Assembly (NCBI RefSeq): GCF_019977315.1
Contig: NZ_AP024652.1
Coordinates: 744,001-808,000 of the forward strand
Direction: 5' to 3'
Length of the DNA stretch: 64,000 nt
Origin: Arthrobacter sp. StoSoilB22
Lineage (GTDB): Bacteria > Actinomycetota > Actinomycetes > Actinomycetales > Micrococcaceae
This document shows, piece after piece, positions 53,923 through 61,192 of this stretch. The position numbers were made by a program, and so were the translations under genes. Under the pieces are notes generated by a model that saw only the letters and a list, made by a program, of their open reading frames with translations, was not told the DNA's origin and ran no database searches. Each line of letters opens with the position of its first letter. Within the stretch, counting starts at the first letter, position 1.

Positions 53923-54573
53923 TCAGACTGCCTGGAAAGCGGTGATGGTCAGGAGCTTGATGCCGGTGTTGCTGCACGCATCGTGCGGCTCCGGGATGAA
54001 CAGTGACGCCGTGTCGTTCGGCGGGTAGATGCGGAAGCCCGCTGCGGCGACCTTGGTGCAGTCGCCGTAATTACCGGCCTGCGTGTACCGGATTTCCGCC
54101 CACGCCGACTTGCCCGGAGCCAGTTCGATCTTGGTGACCGGGGTGGTGGTTTCCCGGGTTGCCGGCTCGCCGATCGGTTCGCCGTTGGCGTCGGCAGTCA
54201 TGGAGACGCCGGCGAAGCCCTCCAGAATGCAGGGGGTGCCGCCGGAGTTGGTCAGGATCAATTTCTCATAAACGCTGCCCGCGGCGCCGCCGCCGGTGGC
54301 GTCCGTTGCGGCGGTGAGGGATCCCGCCTTGCACAGCCCGGCTGCTGCTGGTGCCGCGGACGTAGCTGTCTCTGAGGGTGACGGCGTGGCCGTTGCCGAA
54401 GGCGGGCTTGACGTTGCAGTGGCCGACGGAGTCGAGGTAGTTGGCGCCGAGGAAGATGGAGGGGCACTGCTGGTTGCCGATGGGCTGGGGCTTGGCCCGC
54501 AAGCAGCAAGAAGGAGCAGCGCAGCGGCTGCCGTCGTCGTCACAAGACCGGTTTTGATGCGCTGAGTCCACAT
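53923..54573 (-). CDS. DUF4232 lipoprotein
   Basis: A 216-residue exported lipoprotein: signal with lipobox LLAAC, a Ser/Thr/Pro/Ala-rich spacer to ~90, then a DUF4232 beta-sandwich (LILTNSGGTPCILEGFAGVSMTADANG ... LAPGKSAWAEIRYTQAG). ATG 54573 is chosen as the start of the signal peptide; the frame is open 31 codons further upstream, through non-signal sequence. Function unknown. Same strand as ycnI. Confidence 0.82.
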   Translation of the reverse strand: MWTQRIKTGLVTTTAAAALLLLAACGPSPSPSATSSAPPSSSAPTTSTPSATATSSPPSATATPSPSETATSAAPAAAGLCKAGSLTAATDATGGGAAGSVYEKLILTNSGGTPCILEGFAGVSMTADANGEPIGEPATRETTTPVTKIELAPGKSAWAEIRYTQAGNYGDCTKVAAAGFRIYPPNDTASLFIPEPHDACSNTGIKLLTITAFQAV

Positions 54574-54630
54574 GGGCACCAGCCTTGCCCCGGCCGTGAT
54601 CCGAGTCAATTCAGCCACGGCTGGGAGCGC

Positions 54631-54669
54631 GGATTGGCGCCCGGATCGTGATCTTCCGGGCGCCAATCC
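54631..54669 (-). terminator. 15-bp perfect terminator hairpin after ycnI
   Basis: Arms 54631-54645 and 54655-54669 (GGATTGGCGCCCGGA) are fully complementary with a 9-base loop, ten bases beyond the ycnI stop. Confidence 0.7.
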
Positions 54670-54678
54670 AGCGTCAAA

Positions 54679-55413
54679 TTACTTGGTATCGGCTTTGGCT
54701 ACTGCCGGCTTGGCGGAGCGGCTACGGAAGAACGCAGCACCGCCCAGGCCCAAGCCAGCGATGCCTGCGATCAGGCCGGCCCAGCTTCGCGCCTGCGAGC
54801 CGTCGTCAGATACAGCGGCGGCCTGCTCGGTGGAGACGGTTTCAGCAGCGTGGTGATCACCGGCGGCCTCGGCCGGAGTGATGGTGACCGACGGTGCCGG
54901 AGCCTTCAGATCGTGAGGATCCTGGCCTTCCTTGGCGATCTCGGACCAGTCAGTCTGGCCCTGCTCGCAGGTCTGCAGTGTGGGGAAGTAGATGGTCTTG
55001 CCCGCTGCGTCCGGCAGTTTGACGGACAGGACAAGGGCATCACGCAGGTGCGGATCCAACGGTGCCTTGGCCGTGTACACAATCTGGCTTGTCCGCTTGG
55101 TGATGGAGGTGCCGTCGTCCAGCTTCTTGGGCTCGGCGAGGGTCTCCGTGACCTTCTCCACAGTCCAGTTGGGGTTGACGGTGGGCTGGGCGTCGGTCAG
55201 TTCCTCAGGAAGTGAGATGGCCACTTTGGTGGTGCCGGACGTATCGCAACCGTGGGGGATTCCAAAGGTCACCAGCGCGTACGAGTTAGCTGCGGTCTTG
55301 TTGGGGTCGGCGCCGACGTGGGCGGATGCTCCAGCCAGTCCGGCCATCATCAGGGCAGCGGTTCCACCGGCGACGGCGGTTGCGGAGAGGGTGCGGCGAA
55401 TCGAGGATTTCAT
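54679..55413 (-). CDS. ycnI: YcnI-like (DUF1775) copper-associated protein
   Basis: A 244-residue exported, C-terminally membrane-anchored protein. A signal peptide (~1-32) ends ASAHVGADP, leaving His as the N-terminal residue of the mature chain, the Cu(II) ligand in YcnI. The DUF1775 core (YALVTFGIPHGCDTSGTTKVAISLPEE, NWTVEKVTETL) follows. The C-terminus has a TM helix (AGLIAGIAGLGLGGAAFF). The next gene upstream, a four-TM protein, probably belongs to the same copper unit; no CopCD gene is seen nearby. Confidence 0.9.
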   Translation of the reverse strand: MKSSIRRTLSATAVAGGTAALMMAGLAGASAHVGADPNKTAANSYALVTFGIPHGCDTSGTTKVAISLPEELTDAQPTVNPNWTVEKVTETLAEPKKLDDGTSITKRTSQIVYTAKAPLDPHLRDALVLSVKLPDAAGKTIYFPTLQTCEQGQTDWSEIAKEGQDPHDLKAPAPSVTITPAEAAGDHHAAETVSTEQAAAVSDDGSQARSWAGLIAGIAGLGLGGAAFFRSRSAKPAVAKADTK

Positions 55414-55535
55414 GGGAAGTGCCTTTCGGGGGCGCCGGAAGGTGCGGCGCGGGGTACGGGTTTGGGACCCGTCACCATGCAAAGGCTGTGCTGTTGCAGC
55501 GCGCGTTTATTGAGCGCAGAAGGTGCCGGGCGGAG

Positions 55536-56156
55536 CTAAGGAAGTACCACGACGGCGGGCGGTCCGCGGCGGCTGTCTTGCCTCAGGTTCCGCCAAGGGC
55601 GGGGGATAAAGACCTCCGGTGCGCCGACTGCGACAGGCGAGGCACCGGCGTCGGGCCTGAACACCAAAGCGGGCAGGGCGAGCAGTGGCCGCAGCCAGGC
55701 GGCGAGTTGCCACAGGGCAGCTTCACCCTTTGCCAGGACGACGGCAGTAGCAACGGTGGCAAGCACGTGGCCCACAAACATCATGGTGCCCACGGCTGTG
55801 CCGAGTTCATGAGTATGCGTCGCAGTGACGTCCAGCCCGGAGCTCAACGGTTCAGTGCCGAGGTGGTGGTTTGTCCCTTGCACGTTGGCGGTGATGGGGC
55901 TCAACGCCGTGAAAGCTTCGTGAAGTGCCAACTGTCCTGCGCCCAAGAGCCCCGCCATGGTGACAAGGTTCAGCTTGAAACGGGTGGCCAGCGTGGCAGC
56001 CAGAGCCGTCAACGCAACGAGCGCCAGCAGGACCGGTGCTGTGGGAAGCTCTCCGCCACCCGCTATGTGGGCCCCTGCGGCGAGAAGAATAACAACAGTG
56101 GAGATGGCGCCAGACCGCAGCGCATGAAAGGGTGCCCGGGATTGCGATGTGCGCAC
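55536..56156 (-). CDS. Polytopic membrane protein upstream of ycnI
   Basis: A 206-residue protein with four to five hydrophobic helices (VVILLAAGAHIAGGG, VLLALVALTALAATLATRF, LNLVTMAGLLGAGQLALHEAF, MFVGHVLATVATAVVLA). It carries His residues in or near membranes (HEAF, HTHELG, FVGHVLA), as in metal-handling proteins. GTG 56156 has GGGAGGA upstream, better than the long upstream frame. I know no named family. Probably works with ycnI. Confidence 0.7.
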   Translation of the reverse strand: MRTSQSRAPFHALRSGAISTVVILLAAGAHIAGGGELPTAPVLLALVALTALAATLATRFKLNLVTMAGLLGAGQLALHEAFTALSPITANVQGTNHHLGTEPLSSGLDVTATHTHELGTAVGTMMFVGHVLATVATAVVLAKGEAALWQLAAWLRPLLALPALVFRPDAGASPVAVGAPEVFIPRPWRNLRQDSRRGPPAVVVLP

Positions 56157-56362
56157 GGGTCCTCCCTCATCTGTGGCTGCTCTGATTATCGGCGTCTTGA
56201 TTCTATCGGGAGTTCGACGCCGGACTGGCCCCGGATGGGTGGCTATGTGGACACGTTGCTGCGTTCCTCCCCAGGTACCTCCGGTTTCCCGGTGCTCGCC
56301 GTGCCCGGAATTCCGCGGCCTGCCTGGGGTGAGGGTGGAGGTAACCGGGAAGGAACGCGCGC

Positions 56363-56914
56363 CTAGCGCTGCGCCCACCGCGCGAACGTTGGTTTCGGTG
56401 GCTCCGGAACGTTTGTTGAGCCCGCAGATGAACGCCGACGGCGAAGCTCAAGTTTCAAGCTTTCCTCACCGCGAGCCATGGCCCAGTGATGATTGGCGGA
56501 GAACGCCGGTTTGAGGAGCCAACTCAGACGGCGAAGCAGGGGCTTGGATGCACTGACCCGCCAGTCGTAGGTGATGACGACCTCGGGCCCGTCGGTTACG
56601 AAGGTCCAGCGGCCGGTGCCGTTGAGGTCCCCTTCGGCGGTGAGCGCGAAGCCGTCCAAGGTGACGGGTTCTGTGACTGTGAGCTGCCACCGGAGAGTGT
56701 AGGGGAGCCAGCCTTTGGTGTGGAGGTCGAAGGTGGCCCCTACTCCATCCGGGCCGCCTTGGGCTATGGGTGTCACGGTGAGGTAGACGGAGGGCCACCA
56801 CTGCTTGAGAGCTCCGGCGTCGCCCAGGACGTTGACTACTTCCTCGCGTGTTCCGGGCACGCGCCACACAGTGACGAACGCATAGTCGGTGCTTTTGGCT
56901 GTTCGCTGGGCCAT
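56363..56914 (-). CDS. SRPBCC-family protein
   Basis: A 183-residue START-like protein (FVTVWRVPGTREEVVNVLGDAGALKQWWPSVYLTVTPIAQGGPDGVGATFDLHTKGWLPYTLRWQLTVTE). ATG 56914 follows GGAGGCAACA. Ligand unknown. A 58-bp palindromic repeat lies between its start and the next gene. Confidence 0.85.
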   Translation of the reverse strand: MAQRTAKSTDYAFVTVWRVPGTREEVVNVLGDAGALKQWWPSVYLTVTPIAQGGPDGVGATFDLHTKGWLPYTLRWQLTVTEPVTLDGFALTAEGDLNGTGRWTFVTDGPEVVITYDWRVSASKPLLRRLSWLLKPAFSANHHWAMARGEESLKLELRRRRSSAGSTNVPEPPKPTFARWAQR

Positions 56915-56988
56915 TGTTGCCTCCGCGATCCGTGCGGGTTCCGAGGGGTGTCTTGCGGCATCCGGGATCAATCTACTCTAGGCTTCGC

Positions 56989-57046
56989 CGAAGGGTTAGA
57001 TCTCGGCGCTTTCAAACCTCGAAAGTGCCGAGATCCCGCCCCTCGG
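56989..57046 (+). repeat. Palindromic repeat, copy 1
   Basis: A 58-bp element beginning CGAAGGGTTA and ending CCCGCCCCTCGG, with a long stem (GATCTCGGCGCTTTC pairing to GAAAGTGCCGAGATC). Copy 2 (57562-57619) agrees at 48 of 58 positions, and several changes preserve pairing (C-G to G-C). Compensatory change indicates selection on a folded form rather than chance. Confidence 0.75.
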
Positions 57047-57089
57047 AGGGCCGACTGTGCCGGAACCCGCAGGAAGTTACGCATGTGCC

Positions 57090-57501
57090 TCAGGGAGTGC
57101 TGCACGAATCCGTCGAGATTGGCTTTGACGCGAGTTCGGGAGGACTTAGACGCAGCGCTATTTCACGCAACTGGCGGGGCCTGAAGGGTTTGACCAGATA
57201 GGCCTTGGCTACCGAGGCGATTCCGTGAAGTTCATCATCCCGTTCCGCGAAGGCCGTGATCATGAGGATAGGCGCGTGTGATACCGCAGCAATCAGCCGC
57301 GCTGCCTCCCGGCCGTCCATGTCGGGCAAGCCCACATCCAAGGTAATCAGAGTTGGCTTGAGCCGTTCGACGGCCATGATGCCTTCGGTTCCTGATTCGA
57401 CGGCGTGAACCTCGAAACCTGCATCAGTGAGTATCAGATCGATGAGGTCACGAATGTCGGCATCGTCCTTCGATAACAACGCAAACTCTCCGTGAACTCA
57501 T
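57090..57501 (-). pseudogene. Single-domain response regulator, apparently frameshifted near its start
   Basis: The body is a receiver domain: DDADIRDLIDLILTDAGF, phosphoacceptor in LITLDVGLPDMDG, Thr/Ala switch ILMITAF and KPF. No output domain. The first strand MSSRRVCVVIE starts at ATG 57501, after GGGGGATCCC, in another frame; joining it needs loss of one G at 57467-57468 (GAAGGAC to GAAGAC). As read, only a TTG start at 57479 could give a receiver, without its first strand. Either a pseudogene or a sequencing error. Flanked by the two palindromic repeats. Confidence 0.65.
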
Positions 57502-57561
57502 GGGATCCCCCTTGGGGACAGCTTACGGCGGATAAGTCATCCCGGCCGGATTAGCATGCGA

Positions 57562-57619
57562 CGAAGGGTTGGATCTCGCGCCTTTGGACCTCCCAAAGTG
57601 CCGAGATCCCGCCCCTCGG
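57562..57619 (+). repeat. Palindromic repeat, copy 2
   Basis: Same 58-bp element as copy 1, same orientation (48 of 58 identical). The central stem is CTTTGG/CCAAAG here and CTTTC/GAAAG there, a paired change. Lies just outside the left attachment repeat of the island. Confidence 0.75.
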
Positions 57620-57632
57620 TGAACGTGGATGA

Positions 57633-57715
57633 GCAAAGCAAAAGGCCCCGCAACCCTCATAAACATAGGGAAACAGGGCCTTTCTCAAGGGCGGTGACGG
57701 TGGGATTTGAACCCA
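57633..57715. repeat. Left attachment-type repeat (attL), truncated tRNA-Ser 3' end plus terminator
   Basis: Contains the last ~25 bases of the tRNA-Ser gene and its terminator hairpin. The rest of the tRNA is absent, so this is not a tRNA gene. It matches the right repeat at 78 of 83 positions. Confidence 0.85.
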
Positions 57716-57831
57716 TATGGCACCCCGCGGAACTAAGCGGTACACCCCCCAAACCCCCAGAATACGCGGTTATTGGACACATCCGCCCACACCTTCAAAC
57801 ACCCTCCTGCCGAGATTCCGTTACTGTTGCG

Positions 57832-58007
57832 TTACCGCTCGGCGTGTTTCGACCTGGCTTTGTGGGGATCCGCTGCGACTGCATCAACGTCATCCTCGAA
57901 AAGGTCGGCGTATCGGTCCAAAGGTCATCGCTGCGGACGCATGACCGAGCGTGTGCTGTTGAGCTTTGACGTTCGCGCCGGCACTAATCAGTCGCCCGAA
58001 AGCAGCC
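57832..58007 (-). pseudogene. Tyrosine integrase C-terminal remnant with one-base insertion
   Basis: The minus strand reads LISAGANVKAQQHTLGHASAAMT, then shifts frame and continues DRYADLFEDDVDAVAAD to a stop at 57832-57834. LGHAS and the nucleophile Tyr in the RYADLF region are integrase box II and the active-site end. One extra T (ATGACCTTTGGACC instead of ATGACCTTGGACC) breaks the frame. The N-terminal part including HDLRH is missing. It points at attL, as expected for a phage-type integrase next to its att site. Confidence 0.8.
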
Positions 58008-58095
58008 ACACCGTTCAGGATTCCGCCAGCCCTGATGCTCTAGGCTATGAGATATTGCTCGTCCGGAGTTGCTGCCCCGATAAGGAGACCGTGTC

Positions 58096-58911
58096 TTGGC
58101 GTACGGCGTAAGCCCTGAAGACATGAGTGGAGACGTCTCCGATCGACTCGCGTCGCTAGCCAAGAATCAAGCAGGAAAGTGTTGGTGGTGCGGTGCACGA
58201 GCTGATTCCCATGAACACAAATACAAACGCACTGATCTTCGCCGGTTGGCAAACGGCGATGATCTGATCTGGGCTAACGATAGTGTCCTGCGTCCAATCC
58301 GCAGTCACCGGAAATCAAAGGACGTGCTGTTTGGCCTAATTCTCTGCAAACGCTGCAACGACACTAGAAGCCAGCCCTTTGACCGCGCATACGACAAGTA
58401 CGCCGCCTATGTCAGTCAGAACATTTCGCGACTGTGGCGTGCACCAGGGATCCGACTCGAGCATGTCTACGGAGATGGATGGGAGCAAGAGGCGAAGAAC
58501 TTGGCGCGGTACTTTGCAAAGCACTTCGGTTGCCTCATAGCGGAGAACGGATTCCCGCCGCCCGAGACTCTCCTGCGTTTCCTCTCAGGGCAAGACGAAA
58601 CGAAGGACTTTTCACTTTGCCTGATAAAGGATCAGGAGCGTTGGCTGATCTACAAGGCACTTCGCGGCAAAGTCAAAGGTGAACCGGGGCTATGGATTAC
58701 GCCCGGGCTCGGGTGGGTCAACGATCATCGGCTGACAGGTTACAAAGCCGCTACCTTGATCGGACATGTTGGTATCCAGTTCGAGTGGCATGAGGACTGG
58801 GGCCCACAGGACTCCTTCTATGTCCATCCACACCCCGTCCTAAACGTCGTGAAGGCAGCGAGGACTACGCGGCGCGCAATTCGTCGTCTTGGAACTGATC
58901 ACAGGCAATAG
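58096..58911 (+). CDS. HNH-type zinc-finger nuclease-like protein
   Basis: A 271-residue island protein. An N-terminal zinc module has Cys29 and Cys32 (CWWC), a His-rich SHEHKYKRTD, and Cys84-x2-Cys87-Asn88 (CKRCNDTRSQPFD), the layout of HNH nucleases. Downstream ~110-271 is an unknown alpha/beta region (LEHVYGDGWEQEAKNLARYFAKHFGCLIAENG...). TTG 58096 is supported by AGGAG eight bases upstream. It is the first gene inside the island after the integrase remnant. Function, perhaps DNA cleavage, unknown. Confidence 0.75.
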   Translation: MAYGVSPEDMSGDVSDRLASLAKNQAGKCWWCGARADSHEHKYKRTDLRRLANGDDLIWANDSVLRPIRSHRKSKDVLFGLILCKRCNDTRSQPFDRAYDKYAAYVSQNISRLWRAPGIRLEHVYGDGWEQEAKNLARYFAKHFGCLIAENGFPPPETLLRFLSGQDETKDFSLCLIKDQERWLIYKALRGKVKGEPGLWITPGLGWVNDHRLTGYKAATLIGHVGIQFEWHEDWGPQDSFYVHPHPVLNVVKAARTTRRAIRRLGTDHRQ

Positions 58912-59005
58912 CGGCAAACAGCCGTGCCGAGCACTCCGACCGAAGACCGGTTTCTGTTCTGCGTTAGCTGACAGCGAACTGTCTGCGGACATGCTTAAAA
59001 GCTGA

Positions 59006-59039
59006 AAGGGTCCGTCGCCCACCACGGCAACGGACCCTT
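59006..59039. terminator. Terminator hairpin after the HNH-type gene
   Basis: Arms AAGGGTCCGT (59006-59015) and ACGGACCCTT (59030-59039) are perfectly complementary with a 14-base loop, about 95 bases beyond the stop. Confidence 0.65.
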
Positions 59040-59094
59040 CTAAGCTCTGTCAACCAGCAGGTTGATCTGGAATCAGGTTAACAGAAATGCAGAT

Positions 59095-59268
59095 TTATGC
59101 AACGTGACTATCGTATGTTCTGCAAAAATGTGCATTACATGAACTGGGTAAGTACTCCGGATCCGGTTCTAACTCCTCATACGGGCTGCGCACAATCATG
59201 GCGCCGCGGTCCTCCGCGTTCAGTTCAGCCATCATCTTCTGGAAACCATCACGATCAAACTTCGCCAT
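59095..59268 (-). CDS. Possible small phage-derived ORF
   Basis: A 57-residue frame beginning MAKFDRDGFQKMMAELNAED. The beginning resembles short phage-type proteins but no ribosome-binding site stands out and the rest is unremarkable. It may be a truncated remnant. The remaining sequence from 58912 to 59375 holds only the terminator above. Confidence 0.3.
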   Translation of the reverse strand: MAKFDRDGFQKMMAELNAEDRGAMIVRSPYEELEPDPEYLPSSCNAHFCRTYDSHVA

Positions 59269-59375
59269 GGTTCAGGACGATTCAGATAGGGTGCGACAGA
59301 AGGACCCGTCCAGGCTGTGCCGTCGCTACCATGAGCTGTACTAACCGGAACGCCACACACATCAGGAGAACTGAA

Positions 59376-59888
59376 ATGTTGGACGATGAACTCATATCAA
59401 AGCTGATGATCCAGTTGAACGTAGCGGGCGACTCCAAGTTCCTCGCCGGCTCCGGAGACTACACCAAGTGGTTTGGGCAGGCGATTTCGCAGATCCTTGT
59501 TCTTACAGGTGAGGACGACATTATTACGGTGGGTCACACGTTGGAGGCCTACAACGTGTACGACGTGAAGCGTGATGAAGACGATACAGCTACAGGAAAA
59601 TTTCAAGTACTCACGGACAAGCTGCTGATCGTCACAGAATTCCAAGCTCCAAGTCATGTCACTACAACCGCTTACCCTCTACGTGACACGACATCAGTCA
59701 CGATCAGAGAGGTTCAAGACACCAAATTGCGCAGACGCGATGGACAGTGGCCAGAATACGTGACGTTCCAAGTGGAAGTAGCAGGGAAGACATTCAACTT
59801 CCCCCCTGGCGTTGATACGAGTTCGTACCAAACCATAGAGATTCCAGCCGCCTTCAAGGCGGTCATGGCGGCACTGACACAGGGCTAG
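59376..59888 (+). CDS. Unknown island protein, PH-like fold possible
   Basis: A 170-residue soluble protein. The first ~30 residues are helical (MLDDELISKLMIQLNVAGDSKFLAGSGDYTKWFGQ). The rest alternates short strands and ends in a helix (PAAFKAVMAALTQG), as in bacterial PH-like modules; this is an inference from pattern only. ATG 59376 follows AGGAGAA. No family recognised. It stands alone between terminators. Confidence 0.6.
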   Translation: MLDDELISKLMIQLNVAGDSKFLAGSGDYTKWFGQAISQILVLTGEDDIITVGHTLEAYNVYDVKRDEDDTATGKFQVLTDKLLIVTEFQAPSHVTTTAYPLRDTTSVTIREVQDTKLRRRDGQWPEYVTFQVEVAGKTFNFPPGVDTSSYQTIEIPAAFKAVMAALTQG

Positions 59889-59985
59889 CCGTGAACGCCT
59901 AGAGAGCTTACGAAGACAACATTGTTGAAGGGCAGCTGTTCAAACCCAGGAAGCTAGATGTGTTTATGGGGGCGGGGACACACAC

Positions 59986-60015
59986 AAGGCGGTTCGACTT
60001 CCGACGAACCGCCTT
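59986..60015. terminator. Terminator hairpin between unknown gene and sce7725 gene
   Basis: AAGGCGGTTCG (59986-59996) pairs with CGAACCGCCTT (60005-60015), followed by a T-rich run on the plus strand. Positioned to end both the plus-strand unknown gene and the minus-strand sce7725 transcript. Confidence 0.7.
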
Positions 60016-60184
60016 ACTTCTACGGGAACTAGGAGCCCGTGTTGGCCGTTGGCGCGCGCTTGAGGAGGACCATCAAGTCAAAATCTGCCGGCTTGGATGT
60101 CAGACTTGGCTACGGTGCAGTCCGCGCGTTCCAAGTCAGCTATGGAGCCCTACACCAGCGTCATCTCGCCCGTCTCTGCAAGCT

Positions 60185-61129
60185 CTAGACAACCGTCGCG
60201 GCAGTGGCGATGTGGTGCGAGACTTGCTGCCGTTTGTTGTAAGTCGGGCTGGTAGGCCTGCGACTTGCAAACTGGGCTTGGTAACTGGATAGCCCCGGCG
60301 AGGTTACGAATTTCGATGAGTCCGCCGTTATGGCTGCATCAAGCTTGGTCATAGCCTCCATTAGCTTGCTCGGCTGTGAACCCTCGTACTGGCGAGTCTC
60401 AATGGAAACGAAGTGCTCGACCCAAATGGACTTGCTAGCGTTCTCCACAAAGGAAAGATGGATCACCGCAGCACCCAAAGGGCCTCCCGAGTCGCTGAAT
60501 TTTCCAGGCAGCAGCGTGTAATCGGAGAAACCCGGCCTGCCGTCGCCCGCAAAGTACAGGTGCGAAGCGGTGAACTGTTCCGCACCCACGTAGTCGGCGT
60601 TCCTTGCCTCAGTGCGGAAGCTATCTCGCACTTCCACTGACCTACTAGCACCCACAGCGGCTGAATAGCCAGCGGGATCAGCGCTTGAGTGCAGGAAGTG
60701 GAGAACGTCGTACCCTGACGTCGCTGCTGCCACGTTAGCCGCAGGAATGTGCGAAGAGCGTATTGAGAGTCCAAGACTCCGGCCAGGATAGCTGGTCAGG
60801 AATGACGTAATATCGGCCAGGCTTGTGCTCGCCCTGATCTCTAAGGTCGGCCTTGTTATCTGGGCATCACTCAAAAACGGACTTACGTCCGCCATCCAAG
60901 GTCCGAAAACAGCGCCTTGGTCCAATGACTTCTTAGACGGGTTGATAATCAGATAAGTGGCCGCACTATGTTGCGCCAGAGCACTTAAGGCCTTAACCAA
61001 GTCTCGACTGTTGGTGGCCGCAGGTTCGAGAACTGGGAAGACTTTTTGTGCGCTGGCGCCGAGTCCGGGAGCGAGGTCCTCAATCGCGCGGCATTCGCCT
61101 TGCCTCGCGTACAGGTACGGAAAATACAT
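60185..61129 (-). CDS. sce7725-family protein (Beta_protein-type fold)
   Basis: A 314-residue protein that starts MYFPYLYARQGECRAIEDLAPGLG, as in the sce7725 family, and contains the family blocks LHFLHSS, YFAGDGRPGFSDYTLLPGKFSDSGGPLGAAVIHLSF and IWVEHFVSIE. Length fits the family. GGGGGAATT precedes ATG 61129. The upstream neighbour on the same strand is an sce7726-family gene, 63 bases away; these families characteristically occur as a pair. Biological role unknown; no membrane segment. Confidence 0.85.
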   Translation of the reverse strand: MYFPYLYARQGECRAIEDLAPGLGASAQKVFPVLEPAATNSRDLVKALSALAQHSAATYLIINPSKKSLDQGAVFGPWMADVSPFLSDAQITRPTLEIRASTSLADITSFLTSYPGRSLGLSIRSSHIPAANVAAATSGYDVLHFLHSSADPAGYSAAVGASRSVEVRDSFRTEARNADYVGAEQFTASHLYFAGDGRPGFSDYTLLPGKFSDSGGPLGAAVIHLSFVENASKSIWVEHFVSIETRQYEGSQPSKLMEAMTKLDAAITADSSKFVTSPGLSSYQAQFASRRPTSPTYNKRQQVSHHIATAATVV

Positions 61130-61192
61130 AATTCCCCCAAAGTGGTTAAAGTTTGAATCTTTGTCACATCCTCAACCACGCGCTACCTTAAA

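Noticed and set aside
57690-57715. Second tRNA-Ser gene at the left end of the island
   Set aside because: Only the 3' quarter is present; the rest is missing, so it is an attachment repeat.
57556-57969. Plus-strand 137-codon frame across the left island boundary
   Set aside because: It runs through the palindromic repeat, attL and the antisense of the integrase remnant; no start signal or family.
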